Positions 8,141-17,603 of a stretch of DNA of 64,000 nt are shown piece by piece. The DNA lies in NCBI RefSeq assembly GCF_000021305.1, contig NC_011772.1, positions 1,588,001 through 1,652,000 of the forward strand. The letters run 5' to 3'. How positions within the stretch are numbered: position 1 is the first letter of the stretch; the number at the start of each line of letters is the position of its first letter. The position numbers and the translations under genes are program-made. Below the pieces are notes generated by a model. The model did not search any database, was not told the DNA's origin, and saw only the letters and a list, made by a program, of their open reading frames with translations. The stretch comes from Bacillus cereus G9842. GTDB lineage: Bacteria; Bacillota; Bacilli; Bacillales; Bacillaceae_G.

Positions 8141-8895
8141 GAATAAAGAAACAGTTATCATTATTAGCCGTTATTTTCGTATTTTCTATCGTTTTTTCAA
8201 TTATTTTTGTAAATCCAGCGTATGCGGCCCCGAACGGTTTTATTAATTTCGAAAATGGAAAAGAGTTTACGAGTAATTCAAGTGTACAACTATTTGCGCT
8301 CGTTACCCTTTTATCATTATCTTCTTCTATCGTTCTATTATTTACACATTTTACTTATTTTATGATCGTTCTTGGGATTACACGTCAAGGACTTGGGGTA
8401 ATGAATTTACCACCAAACCAAGTGCTTGTTGGACTTGCATTATTTTTATCACTCTTTACGATGCAGCCTGTACTCGGGCAACTGAAGAGCGATGTGTGGG
8501 ATCCGATGACGAAAGAGAAAATAACAGTAAGTCAAGCTGCGGAAACGACAGCTCCTATTATGAAAGAATATATGTCAAAGCATACGTATAAGCATGATTT
8601 GAAAATGATGCTGAAAGTACGCGGAGAAGAGTTGCCGAAAGATTTGAAAGATCTTTCCTTATTTACACTCGTACCATCCTTTACGTTAACGCAAATTCAA
8701 AAAGGTTTACTAACAGGGATGTTCATTTATTTAGCGTTTGTATTTATAGATTTGATTATTAGTACACTTTTAATGTACCTCGGGATGATGATGGTACCGC
8801 CGATGATTTTAAGTTTACCGTTTAAAATACTCGTTTTCGTATATTTAGGTGGATATACAAAAATTGTCGATATTATGTTTAAGACGGTCGCCTGA
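8137..8895 (+). CDS. fliP: Flagellar export gate protein FliP
   Basis: A 252-aa core pore subunit of the flagellar type III gate. It has a cleavable N-terminal signal (to about PAYAA, residues 29-33), then four transmembrane segments. Family motifs include LLSLSSSIVLLFTHFTYFMIV, LPPNQVLVGLALFL and the C-terminal MMVPPMILSLPFKILVFV. It overlaps fliO by 4 nt, implying translational coupling. Confidence 0.96.
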   Translation: MRIKKQLSLLAVIFVFSIVFSIIFVNPAYAAPNGFINFENGKEFTSNSSVQLFALVTLLSLSSSIVLLFTHFTYFMIVLGITRQGLGVMNLPPNQVLVGLALFLSLFTMQPVLGQLKSDVWDPMTKEKITVSQAAETTAPIMKEYMSKHTYKHDLKMMLKVRGEELPKDLKDLSLFTLVPSFTLTQIQKGLLTGMFIYLAFVFIDLIISTLLMYLGMMMVPPMILSLPFKILVFVYLGGYTKIVDIMFKTVA

Positions 8896-8928
8896 AGCGT
8901 TTGATGCTATGTGATAGGAGTCATATAA

Positions 8929-9204
8929 ATGAATACGTCACCAATTATAGATATTTTCCAAACCTTTTTTTATAAAGGGGTTATGATTTTAATGCCGATT
9001 GCCGTTGTAAGTCTGATTGTCGTTATTATTATCGCGGTTATTATGGCAATGATGCAAATTCAAGAGCAAACGCTGACGTTTTTACCGAAAATGGCGAGTA
9101 TTGTGCTCGTAATTATCATTTTAGGTCCGTGGATGTTCCAAGAGTTAACGATGCTTATTTTAGATTTATTTGATAAAATCCCATCGCTATTGCGTTCGTA
9201 CTAA
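8929..9204 (+). CDS. fliQ: Flagellar export gate protein FliQ
   Basis: A 91-aa protein with two transmembrane helices (roughly 13-40 and 52-75) and the family segment IAVIMAMMQIQEQTLTFLPK. It joins FliP and FliR in the gate. It lies 33 nt after fliP and 15 nt before fliR, with a clear AGGAG SD. Confidence 0.95.
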   Translation: MNTSPIIDIFQTFFYKGVMILMPIAVVSLIVVIIIAVIMAMMQIQEQTLTFLPKMASIVLVIIILGPWMFQELTMLILDLFDKIPSLLRSY

Positions 9205-9219
9205 GATAGGTGAACTGAA

Positions 9220-9981
9220 ATGAATATGGAATTATGGGCGGCAACGTTTTTTGCGTTTTGTCGCATTACTTCATTTTTATATTTTTTACCGTTTTTCTCA
9301 GGCCGATCCATTCCAGCAATGGCGAAGGTTACAGTTGGACTCGCTCTTTCAATTACAGTGGCGGATCAAGTGGATGTCTCTCACATCAAGACAGTTTGGG
9401 ACGTTGCAGCTTATGCAGGAACGCAAATTGTAATTGGATTATCACTTTCAAAAATTGTAGAAATGCTGTGGAACATTCCGAAAATGGCAGGGCATATTTT
9501 AGACTTTGATATTGGTTTATCACAAGCAAGTTTGTTTGATGTAAATGCAGGGTCACAGTCCACTTTGCTATCAACAATTTTTGATATATTTTTTCTTATT
9601 ATTTTTATTTCACTGGGCGGCATTAACTATTTCGTTGCCACTATTTTAAAGTCGTTTCAATATACAGAGGCGATTTCAAAATTGTTGACGACTAGTTTTT
9701 TAGATAGTCTACTCGCAACGTTATTATTTGCGATCACATCAGCGGTTGAAATTGCTCTGCCGCTTATGGGAAGTTTATTCATCATTAACTTTGTTCTTAT
9801 TTTAATTGCAAAAAATGCTCCGCAATTAAACGTTTTTATGAATGCATACGTAATTAAAATTACATGTGGTATTTTGTTTATTGCGATGAGTGTACCGATG
9901 CTCGGTTATGTGTTTAAAAATATGACGGATGTATTACTTGAAGAATATACGAAACTATTTAACTTTTTCTTAACGAAGTAG
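9220..9981 (+). CDS. fliR: Flagellar export gate protein FliR
   Basis: A 253-aa membrane protein of about six transmembrane segments. FliR caps the FliP/FliQ spiral of the export gate. The family N-terminus FFAFCRITSFLYFLPFFSGRSIP and the C-terminal NVFMNAYVIKITCGILFIAM are present. It is followed 10 nt later by flhB, its partner in the gate. Confidence 0.95.
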   Translation: MNMELWAATFFAFCRITSFLYFLPFFSGRSIPAMAKVTVGLALSITVADQVDVSHIKTVWDVAAYAGTQIVIGLSLSKIVEMLWNIPKMAGHILDFDIGLSQASLFDVNAGSQSTLLSTIFDIFFLIIFISLGGINYFVATILKSFQYTEAISKLLTTSFLDSLLATLLFAITSAVEIALPLMGSLFIINFVLILIAKNAPQLNVFMNAYVIKITCGILFIAMSVPMLGYVFKNMTDVLLEEYTKLFNFFLTK

Positions 9982-9991
9982 GGGGACGCGC

Positions 9992-11038
9992 ATGGCAAAG
10001 GATAATAAAACAGAAAAGGCCACCCCGCAGAAGCGTAAAAAATCGCGTGAAGAAGGGAATATTGCCCGGAGTAAAGATTTAAATAATTTATTTTCCATTC
10101 TCGTATTAGCAGTTGTCGTTTATTTCTTCGGAGATTGGCTAGGTTATGAGATTGCAAATTCCGTAGCGGTGCTGTTTGATCAAATTGGAAAAAATACAGA
10201 TTCAACCGAGTATTTTTATTTAATGGGGATTTTATTACTGAAAGTATCGGCTCCGATATTAATACTCGTATATGCTTTTCATTTATTCAATTATATGATT
10301 CAAGTCGGCTTCCTATTTTCTTCTAAAGTCATTAAACCGAAAGCGTCACGTATTAATCCGAAAAACTATTTTACGAGATTGTTTAGTCGTAAAAGTTTAG
10401 TAGATATTTTGAAATCACTGTTTTACATGGGATTAATCGGTTACGTTTCGTACGTTCTCTTTAAAAAGAATTTAGAGAAGATTGTTAGTATGATTGGATT
10501 TAACTGGACAGCGTCACTTACTGAAATTATTAGCCAAATTAAATTTATCTTTTTAGCCATTTTAATTATTTTAATCGTTCTTTCTATTATCGATTTCATT
10601 TATCAAAGATGGGAGTACGAGCAAGATATTAAGATGAAAAAAGAAGAAGTAAAAAGGGAGCATAAAGATAATGAAGGGGACCCGCAAGTAAAGGGGAAAC
10701 GAAAAAACTTTATGCATGCCATCTTGCAAGGGACAATCGCGAAGAAGATGGATGGTGCAACGTTTATTGTGAACAACCCGACGCATATTTCGGTTGTACT
10801 TCGTTACAATAAACACGTTGATGCAGCACCAATTGTCGTTGCAAAAGGGGAAGATGAGCTCGCATTATATATACGAACGCTTGCCCGTGAACAAGAAATA
10901 CCAATGGTGGAAAACCGTCCGCTTGCTCGTTCTTTATATTATCAGGTCGAGGAAGATGAGACGATTCCAGAAGATTTATACGTAGCTGTAATTGAAGTTA
11001 TGCGCTATTTAATTCAGACGAACGAACTTGAAGTGTAA
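9992..11038 (+). CDS. flhB: Flagellar export switch protein FlhB
   Basis: A 348-aa protein with the signature N-terminus KTEKATPQKRKKSREEGNIARSKD, four transmembrane segments (~30-210) and a cytoplasmic autocleavage domain. The cleavage motif NPTH is visible in FIVNNPTHISVVLRY (about residues 258-272). FlhB changes substrate choice from hook to filament proteins. The ATG is preceded by GGGGG. Confidence 0.97.
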   Translation: MAKDNKTEKATPQKRKKSREEGNIARSKDLNNLFSILVLAVVVYFFGDWLGYEIANSVAVLFDQIGKNTDSTEYFYLMGILLLKVSAPILILVYAFHLFNYMIQVGFLFSSKVIKPKASRINPKNYFTRLFSRKSLVDILKSLFYMGLIGYVSYVLFKKNLEKIVSMIGFNWTASLTEIISQIKFIFLAILIILIVLSIIDFIYQRWEYEQDIKMKKEEVKREHKDNEGDPQVKGKRKNFMHAILQGTIAKKMDGATFIVNNPTHISVVLRYNKHVDAAPIVVAKGEDELALYIRTLAREQEIPMVENRPLARSLYYQVEEDETIPEDLYVAVIEVMRYLIQTNELEV

Positions 11039-11061
11039 TAGCGCGTTTGGAGGAGATCTCT

Positions 11062-13128
11062 TTGTTTAAGATAGAGTCTGCAAGAACCTATTTTTCTATC
11101 TTTTTAGCAGCGTCATTCGTAGTGGCGCTCTTAATTCCACTTCCACCATTTATACTTGATATCATTATCGTTTTTCTACTAAGTATGTCAGTGCTTATTT
11201 ATATGCGAGCGACAAGTATTAACGAGTGGGATGAATTAAAGTCATTTCCAACGATGTTGTTATTAATCGGGATTTTCCGCGTATCGATTAACGTTTCGAC
11301 GACGCGAGCGATTTTGACAGATGGAAATGCAGGTCATGTTATTGAAGAGTTCGGCCAGTTCGTAATTGGCGGAAACTTATTAATTGGTATCGTTATTTTT
11401 ACAGTATTAATCATATTCCAGTTTATCGTTGCAAACGGTGCATCTCGTACAGCTGAAGTAGCAGCTCGTTTTACACTTGATTCTTTACCGGGGAAACAAA
11501 TGTCTATCGATGCCGATTTAAACCAGCGTATTATTTCAGAAAAAGATGCACAGGCAAAACGAAAAAAATTAAATATGGAAACAGAGTTTTACGGGGCGAT
11601 GGATGGTGCCGGAAAGTTCATTAAAGGGGACGTTATTTTCGGGATTGTCATTTTATTCGTAAACATTATTTTCGGTTTAATTGTCGGCATGATGCAGCAA
11701 GGAATGAGCTTTGCAGATGCAGCTCTTCATTATACACAGTTAACTGTCGGTGACGGAATCGTAAACCAAATCGGTTCATTAATGCTTGCAATTTCAACAG
11801 GTATTATCGTAACGCGTGTATTTGACGGCTCACCGGATACAGTAACAGAAGGTATCTTTAAAGAGTTATTAGCGCATGAAGTCGTTGTATATGCACTAGG
11901 TGGTTTATTTATCGCAATGGGTATTTTTACTCCGCTACCGTTTCTACCATTCGCACTCGTTGGTGGAACGATTATCTTCTTAGGCATTCGTAATAAAAAT
12001 CGAATAAAGAAAGAAAAAGAAGACGAGCTTCAAAAAGAATTAGAAATGATTCAAGGCGAAGATGAGCAACTGCAACAAGTGGAAGATTCATTCGGAGTAT
12101 TTACGGATAAATATCCGATTATTGTAGAACTCGGTTTAGATTTAGCAGCACTTGTAAAGCAGAAAATTAACGGGGAAACAGCTCGTGATAAAGTTGTTCT
12201 TATGCGGAAGTCGATTATTACTGACCTTGGTATTAACGTTCCTGGAATTAACTTTAAAGATAATACGAGCTTTAGACCACGCGGACGTTACATTATTCGA
12301 ATTAAAGGTGCTAAGGCAGCTGAAGGTGTTTTAAAATCAGGTTATTTATTAGCACTGAAAACACCGAACGTAATGGCTGATTTAGATGCAGAGCCAGCTA
12401 AAGATCCAATTTTCGGTGAAGATGGATATTGGATTTTAGAGCATATGGTGCAAGATGCACAAATGAAAGGCTATCAAGTGTTAGAGCCACTTAGCATATT
12501 AATTACACATTTAGATGTTGTTGTTAGACGTAATCTTCATGAATTAATTCAGCGTCAACATGTAAAAGACTTAATTAACTCGCTTGAAAATGATAATGGC
12601 GTTCTATTAGAAGAGATTAAGAAGAAAGAAATTGATTTATCACTCGTTCAAAATGTTATTAAACAACTTCTAAAAGAAGGTATTTCTATTCGTGATTTAC
12701 CAACAATTATTGAAGGTATTATTGACGGCAAAGAAATTTATCAAAACCACGTTGACGGTGTGACATCATTTGTTCGTGAATGTATTTCAAAAGTTATTTG
12801 TGAAAATGCGAAAAATCCGGACGGAAAAATATATGCAGCGCTCTTCTCTGATTCAATTGAGTTAGATGCGGATGTTGTGAATAATTCATATCAAGGTTAC
12901 TTATTAAACTGGGATTTAGATTTAGAAACACGTGTCGTTGAGCAAGTGCAGCGCGTCTTTAAGCAAGCACGTTTAATGGGAAGAGAACCAGTGTTATTAA
13001 CACGTAGAAAAGATTTTAGATTTGCGATCGTAAGACTGCTAGAACGTTATCAAGTGGAAGCACAAGTACTTTGTATTAGCGAATTAGCACCAGAAATTGT
13101 TGTGGATCAAATTGCCTATATTGAATAG
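11062..13128 (+). CDS. flhA: Flagellar export protein FlhA
   Basis: A 688-aa export-gate protein with about eight transmembrane helices in the first ~320 residues and the FHIPEP-family loop RFTLDSLPGKQMSIDADLN. A large cytoplasmic domain binds chaperone-substrate complexes. The TTG at 11062 is chosen because GGAGGAG (11049-11055) sits 6 nt before it. The longer frame from a TTG at 11047 would put the SD inside the gene. It is 23 nt downstream of flhB. Confidence 0.96.
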   Translation: MFKIESARTYFSIFLAASFVVALLIPLPPFILDIIIVFLLSMSVLIYMRATSINEWDELKSFPTMLLLIGIFRVSINVSTTRAILTDGNAGHVIEEFGQFVIGGNLLIGIVIFTVLIIFQFIVANGASRTAEVAARFTLDSLPGKQMSIDADLNQRIISEKDAQAKRKKLNMETEFYGAMDGAGKFIKGDVIFGIVILFVNIIFGLIVGMMQQGMSFADAALHYTQLTVGDGIVNQIGSLMLAISTGIIVTRVFDGSPDTVTEGIFKELLAHEVVVYALGGLFIAMGIFTPLPFLPFALVGGTIIFLGIRNKNRIKKEKEDELQKELEMIQGEDEQLQQVEDSFGVFTDKYPIIVELGLDLAALVKQKINGETARDKVVLMRKSIITDLGINVPGINFKDNTSFRPRGRYIIRIKGAKAAEGVLKSGYLLALKTPNVMADLDAEPAKDPIFGEDGYWILEHMVQDAQMKGYQVLEPLSILITHLDVVVRRNLHELIQRQHVKDLINSLENDNGVLLEEIKKKEIDLSLVQNVIKQLLKEGISIRDLPTIIEGIIDGKEIYQNHVDGVTSFVRECISKVICENAKNPDGKIYAALFSDSIELDADVVNNSYQGYLLNWDLDLETRVVEQVQRVFKQARLMGREPVLLTRRKDFRFAIVRLLERYQVEAQVLCISELAPEIVVDQIAYIE

Positions 13129-13142
13129 TAGGGGGTGAAGTA

Positions 13143-14453
13143 ATGGAAAGTACAGAAAAGAAAGAAGCGTTAATGCGAATAAAAGCAGCTTCGAAAAATG
13201 AATTGTATCGAAAGTTATTTGACCAATATGGTACAGATTATTATTACGTTGTCGATGAAAGTGTAAAACGAAATATACCGTTTTTCTGGAAAAAGGATTA
13301 TGAAATGTTAGTTGCTTTTCCAGAAGAAAAACAGGAAGAAGTGAATGAAGGTACAGCTCAATTTCATGAACAGTTAATGGATGTTGTGAATGATCCTTCA
13401 GAACAAATTGTGAAGGCGAATGGAATTCAATCAGTACTGCACAATTTAGAAAACGTAACGACTTCTATGTCATACGCGGCGATGCAAACAGGAAATAGTG
13501 AAGAATGGGCAAGAAAAAAAGAGAAACTATTAAAGCTGTTCGAAAAAGGAATTGTCGTTGTGAAACCGACGAAAGAAGCGGAAGTAACGAAAAAGAAAAA
13601 AGTTGTGAAACAAGTCGTTCAGGTAAAGAAAGAAGAAGTAGCTCCAAAGAAAGAAAATCAAGAATCTGTACCGTTTATTATTCAAAAAGTAATTCGGATG
13701 CTAGAACAAAACGATGTAGAACAATATTTCATTTATGCATATGCTGAAAAGTTAAAAATAAAGTTTGAAAATGCAACGATGATTACAGAAGAAGAAGTTA
13801 TCAGGTACATATTGGAAGATATGAAATCTCATTTTAATACGGAAAACGTCTTTGAAAAAGAAGTACAAACAATCGCATTAATCGGTCCAACTGGCGTTGG
13901 TAAAACGACGACACTCGCCAAAATGGCATGGCAATTTCACGGTAAGAACAAAACAGTTGGTTTTATAACGACAGATCATTCTCGCATAGGGACAGTGCAG
14001 CAATTGCAAGATAACGTAAAGACAATTGGATCGGAAGTAATTGCTGTGCGTGATGAAGCTGCAATGACAAGAGCGCTTACGTATTTTAAAGAAGAAGCAC
14101 GCGTCGATTATATTTTAATTGATACAGCCGGAAAAAATTATCGTACGTCAGAAACAGTGGAAGAAATGATTGAAACGATGGGTCAAGTAGAACCAGATTA
14201 TATTTGTTTAACGTTATCAGCTTCGATGAAAAGTAAAGATATGATTGAAATCATTACAAACTTTAAAGATATTCATATAGATGGTATTGTGTTTACAAAA
14301 TTTGATGAAACAGCAAGTAGTGGCGAATTGTTGAAAATTCCAGCAGTATCATCAGCTCCTATTGTATTAATGACAGATGGCCAAGACATAAGGAAAAATA
14401 TACATATCGCTACAGCTGAACATTTAGCGAAACAAATGTTACAAACATCGTAG
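13143..14453 (+). CDS. flhF: SRP-like GTPase FlhF
   Basis: A 436-aa GTPase that controls where and how many flagella form. A variable basic N-terminal domain is followed by an N domain and a SRP54-type G domain. The P-loop is GPTGVGKTTTLAK (about 248-260), then ILIDTAGKNYRT (G3) and VFTKFDETASSG (TKxD plus closing loop). In many bacteria flhG follows; here flgG does, with no ParA-like gene between. SD AGGGGGTGA. Confidence 0.96.
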   Translation: MESTEKKEALMRIKAASKNELYRKLFDQYGTDYYYVVDESVKRNIPFFWKKDYEMLVAFPEEKQEEVNEGTAQFHEQLMDVVNDPSEQIVKANGIQSVLHNLENVTTSMSYAAMQTGNSEEWARKKEKLLKLFEKGIVVVKPTKEAEVTKKKKVVKQVVQVKKEEVAPKKENQESVPFIIQKVIRMLEQNDVEQYFIYAYAEKLKIKFENATMITEEEVIRYILEDMKSHFNTENVFEKEVQTIALIGPTGVGKTTTLAKMAWQFHGKNKTVGFITTDHSRIGTVQQLQDNVKTIGSEVIAVRDEAAMTRALTYFKEEARVDYILIDTAGKNYRTSETVEEMIETMGQVEPDYICLTLSASMKSKDMIEIITNFKDIHIDGIVFTKFDETASSGELLKIPAVSSAPIVLMTDGQDIRKNIHIATAEHLAKQMLQTS

Positions 14454-14495
14454 AAAAGAGGTGAAGAATAAGGCGCTTGCCTTATTCAAACGAAT

Positions 14496-15269
14496 ATGAA
14501 CGGTCTTTATATAGGTTCTATGGGTATGATGAATTACATGCAGCGTATTAATGTTCATTCGAATAACGTTGCAAATGCTCAAACGACAGGATTTAAAGCA
14601 GAAAATATGACGTCTAAAGTATTTGATGTACAAGACACATATCGCCGAGGAGATGGGGCGGTAACAAATATCGGTTCGGTCGATTACGCTGTAGTACCAG
14701 CTGCAACACATGTGAATTTAGTACAAGGAAATATACAAATGACAAATAGCGCTACAGATTTCTTTTTAGATGACGGCGCGGCCGGCACAACATCATTTTT
14801 CGTTACTTCTAAAAATGATGAAACGTTTTTAACGAGAGATGGTAGTTTCACATTAAATAGTGATCGTTATTTACAAACATCTTCAGGTGCTTTCGTAATG
14901 GGAGAGAATAATGAGCGTATTCGTATTCCAGAAGGAGCAAAGGTTGCTGTACAAGCAGACGGTACATTATATGATGAAGTAACACAAAATAATATTGCTC
15001 GTTTACAAACAAAAACAGTAGATGCCGAAACGAATGCTCGTCTCGTGCAACGTGAGAACAAAAGCTTTACACTAGCAGAAGGAAACATTGCTAATTTACC
15101 GAACGGAACAGGAATAGTAAAAAATCATATGCTAGAAAATTCAAATGTTGATATGACGAAAGAGATGGCAGATCTTATGACGGATCAAAAAATGATTCAA
15201 GCATCACAGCGTGTTATGACGTCATTTGATAAAATTTATGAAAAAGAAGCGAATGAAATATTGAGATAA
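14496..15269 (+). CDS. flgG: Flagellar basal-body rod protein FlgG
   Basis: A 257-aa rod-type axial protein. The conserved N-terminal motif MNYMQRINVHSNNVANAQTT (about 10-29) and C-terminal coiled-coil LMTDQKMIQASQRVMTSFDK frame a beta-rich middle. It is likely the distal rod, though paralogs FlgF and FlhO/FlhP look similar. It is the last gene of the operon and is followed at once by a terminator. The ATG lacks a strong close SD (AGAGGTGAAG lies about 28 nt upstream), so translation may be weak or coupled. Confidence 0.88.
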   Translation: MNGLYIGSMGMMNYMQRINVHSNNVANAQTTGFKAENMTSKVFDVQDTYRRGDGAVTNIGSVDYAVVPAATHVNLVQGNIQMTNSATDFFLDDGAAGTTSFFVTSKNDETFLTRDGSFTLNSDRYLQTSSGAFVMGENNERIRIPEGAKVAVQADGTLYDEVTQNNIARLQTKTVDAETNARLVQRENKSFTLAEGNIANLPNGTGIVKNHMLENSNVDMTKEMADLMTDQKMIQASQRVMTSFDKIYEKEANEILR

Positions 15270-15298
15270 AAGACTTCCAAAAGTGGGAGTCTTTTTTG
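15267..15298 (+). terminator. Terminator of the flagellar export operon
   Basis: The hairpin AAAAGACTTCC / GGGAGTCTTTT, with a 6-nt loop and one G-T pair, is followed by a T run directly after the flgG stop. Confidence 0.9.
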
Positions 15299-15301
15299 TT
15301 A

Positions 15302-15344
15302 TTGCTTTTATTACAGTTACATCATAAAATGATAATGATTATCA
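15302..15344 (+). promoter_or_regulatory. Promoter with a perfect Fur box before the flavin monooxygenase
   Basis: TTGCTT (15302-15307), a 17-bp spacer and TAAAAT (15325-15330) form a sigma-A-type promoter. Beginning on its last base is TGATAATGATTATCA (15330-15344), a perfect 7-1-7 inverted repeat of the Bacillus Fur type. Bound Fur would block RNA polymerase, giving expression under iron starvation. Confidence 0.85.
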
Positions 15345-15432
15345 ATATCATTTTATCTATTTTCATAAGAATAGAATTTCATAATGACAGCAACATTTGT
15401 TTAACTAAGTGAATTAAAAATAAGGGGATGGT

Positions 15433-16737
15433 GTGAAGATGTCTAAAAAGAATCAACTTTGCATTGGATTATGTTTAATTTCTAGAAAGAAAGAACAAGA
15501 GAATGAGTTTAATTCCGGAATTGATGAGCAAGTAGAGTTGGCACTACAGGCAGAAAAGGCTAAGTTAGATTTTGTTTTTAAAGCCGATTATTTAGTGGCC
15601 CACCCAGATTTAATTGCTCGTAATAAAGGGAATGTCATTTTAGACCCGACGTTACTGTTTACTGCTATTGCTTATGCGACAGAAAAAATTGGAGTCGTTA
15701 CAACTGCTTCAACTTCGTTTTATCCACCATATATATTAGCAAGGCAATTACAATCGTTACACTGGATTAGTAACGGCCGAGTAGGGTGGAATATTGTTAC
15801 ATCCATTGACGGTGCTGAAAACTTTGGTGAGGAAGAGATGCCATCATCTGAGGAACGATACGCGAAAGCGGCAGAATGTACAGAGTTAGTAAGAAAACTT
15901 TGGAGGAGCCATCCTTATGAAGTGTTGAAAATAGATAACACTGAAGTTATTAGAGAGATGGCTAAGCCAATTGAACATAGCGGTGAATATTTTGAGGTAA
16001 AAGGTCCGCTGAATATCCCACAGCATATATCAGGAGAAATGCCATTATTTCAAGCCGGTGCTTCAGAGTCTGGTCGGAATTTTGCTGCTTCTGTTGCTGA
16101 TGCAATTTTTGCTGCAACGCCAGATGTAGAGTCAGGTATTGAACTTCGTCAAGATTTAAGAAGAAGAGCAGAACAGCATGGCCGGAAGCAAGATGCTATA
16201 CGCGTATTACCTGGATTATATTTCTTTATAGGTGATACATATGAAGAGGCGCTAGAAATGCATAGACAAGCTCATCAACATCTCACAAAAGAGAAGAGAT
16301 ATGCGTTACTTGAAATGGTTCTCGGATTAGATGCGAGAGGGATTCCGCTAGAAAGTAAAATTACCGAAGAGATGCTGCCAAGTCGGGATCAAACTGTACG
16401 TAGTAAAACACATGCAGAATTATTACGGCATTTCATTATTAAAAATGAACCAACAGTTGAACAAATACTAGAGCGACCAGAAGTTGTTGGATCGGCTCAT
16501 TGGGTTGCGGTTGGTACACCAAAAGACGTTGCGAAGCAAATTATGGATAGGTTTGAGGCCGGAGCGTTAGATGGATTTATTGCTATTCCAGGAGGACCTC
16601 CCAAGTCACTAAATCTATTCTTTAGTGAAGTCATTCCTTTATTTGTGAAGGCGGGAGTATTTAGGGAAGAGTATACAGGTTCTACTTTACGGGAGCATTT
16701 GGCGGGAAACATGTTAAATACTTTACAGTTAAAATAA
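15433..16737 (+). CDS. LLM-class flavin-dependent monooxygenase (NtaA/SnaA/DszA type)
   Basis: A 434-aa reduced-flavin-dependent monooxygenase of the bacterial luciferase-like fold. Family features include RVGWNIVTSIDGAENFG, EERYAKAAECTELVRKLW and QAGASESGRNFAASVADAIF. Relatives in this subgroup attack nitrilotriacetate, EDTA, dibenzothiophene sulfone or pristinamycin precursors and use FMNH2 made by a separate reductase. No reductase gene is adjacent. GTG 15433 fits AAGGGG spacing best; ATG 15439 (MSKKNQ) is the alternative. The perfect Fur box upstream suggests a link to iron, for example breaking a metal chelate or an organosulfur compound. The substrate is not determined. Confidence 0.88.
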   Translation: MKMSKKNQLCIGLCLISRKKEQENEFNSGIDEQVELALQAEKAKLDFVFKADYLVAHPDLIARNKGNVILDPTLLFTAIAYATEKIGVVTTASTSFYPPYILARQLQSLHWISNGRVGWNIVTSIDGAENFGEEEMPSSEERYAKAAECTELVRKLWRSHPYEVLKIDNTEVIREMAKPIEHSGEYFEVKGPLNIPQHISGEMPLFQAGASESGRNFAASVADAIFAATPDVESGIELRQDLRRRAEQHGRKQDAIRVLPGLYFFIGDTYEEALEMHRQAHQHLTKEKRYALLEMVLGLDARGIPLESKITEEMLPSRDQTVRSKTHAELLRHFIIKNEPTVEQILERPEVVGSAHWVAVGTPKDVAKQIMDRFEAGALDGFIAIPGGPPKSLNLFFSEVIPLFVKAGVFREEYTGSTLREHLAGNMLNTLQLK

Positions 16738-16751
16738 ATAATAGCATGTAG

Positions 16752-16782
16752 AAAAAAGCCTTATTATAAAAGGCTTTTTTTA
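16752..16782 (+). terminator. Terminator after the monooxygenase
   Basis: AAAAAAGCCTT / AAGGCTTTTTT hairpin with a short AT-rich loop, followed by further T. Confidence 0.88.
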
Positions 16783-16875
16783 TTTAAAATTAAAAATTCT
16801 GAAATATAAGTTGACTGTATGAATATTATTTTTTATATTAGTAGGTATAACTATAACTACTAAAGAGGTGAGAGT

Positions 16876-17586
16876 ATGAAAACGGCATTATATTTAGAAG
16901 ATGCATACAAAACGAGTTGCGAGACAGAAGTGATAAGAGTGGAAGGGAATAAAGTATTTGTAAAAGAAACAGTTTTTTATCCAACTGGTGGAGGACAGGA
17001 ATGTGATACGGGTGTCATTGTACAAGATGGGTCTGTATTTGAAGTTGAAAAAGTAAAGAAGGAGCAGGGAGAAATAGTTCACTATATAAAAGATGAAGCT
17101 CAAGTAAAATTAGGTCCAGTTAAATTAGAGATTAATTGGGAAAGACGTCATAATTTAATGCGTCATCACTCTTTACTGCATCTTATCGGAGCTGTAGTTT
17201 ATGAAAAGTATGGAGCTCTATGCACCGGAAATCAAATTTATCCTGATAAAGCACGTATCGATTTTAATGAGTTACAAGAGTTATCGAGCGTGGAAGTAGA
17301 AGAAATTGTTGAGGAAGTGAATAAACTTATTAAGCAAAATAAAGAAATTTCCACTCGTTATATGAGCCGCGAAGAAGCAGAAAATGCTGTAGGAATGATT
17401 AAAACAGCAATAAATCTCCTGCCAACTACTATCCAAGAAATCCGCATTGTTACAATTGAAAACTTAGACGAACAAGCTTGTGGAGGCACACATGTGAAAA
17501 ATACGAGTGAAATAGGAACACTTGTTATTGATAAAGTAAAAAGTAAAGGGAAGCAAAATCGCCGTTTTGAAGTAAGAGCGATTTAG
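16876..17586 (+). CDS. Alanyl-tRNA editing protein AlaX (AlaX-M type)
   Basis: A 236-aa free-standing editing enzyme that hydrolyses Ser-tRNA(Ala) or Gly-tRNA(Ala). An N-terminal beta-barrel-like segment (VFVKETVFYPTGGGQECDTG) is followed by the editing core with metal ligands HxxxH in MRHHSLLHLIG and CGGTH near the C-terminus. The length fits the AlaX-M class, which has the small N-terminal domain and no glycine motif extension. SD AAAGAGGTGAG. It precedes the TrmB regulator by 17 nt, so the two are likely co-transcribed. Confidence 0.92.
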   Translation: MKTALYLEDAYKTSCETEVIRVEGNKVFVKETVFYPTGGGQECDTGVIVQDGSVFEVEKVKKEQGEIVHYIKDEAQVKLGPVKLEINWERRHNLMRHHSLLHLIGAVVYEKYGALCTGNQIYPDKARIDFNELQELSSVEVEEIVEEVNKLIKQNKEISTRYMSREEAENAVGMIKTAINLLPTTIQEIRIVTIENLDEQACGGTHVKNTSEIGTLVIDKVKSKGKQNRRFEVRAI

Positions 17587-17603
17587 ATTGTGAGGGGTTA
17601 CCG

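Noticed and set aside
9234..9623. Several short frames in fliR on both strands
   Set aside because: Overlap the well-supported fliR gene; no SD or family look.
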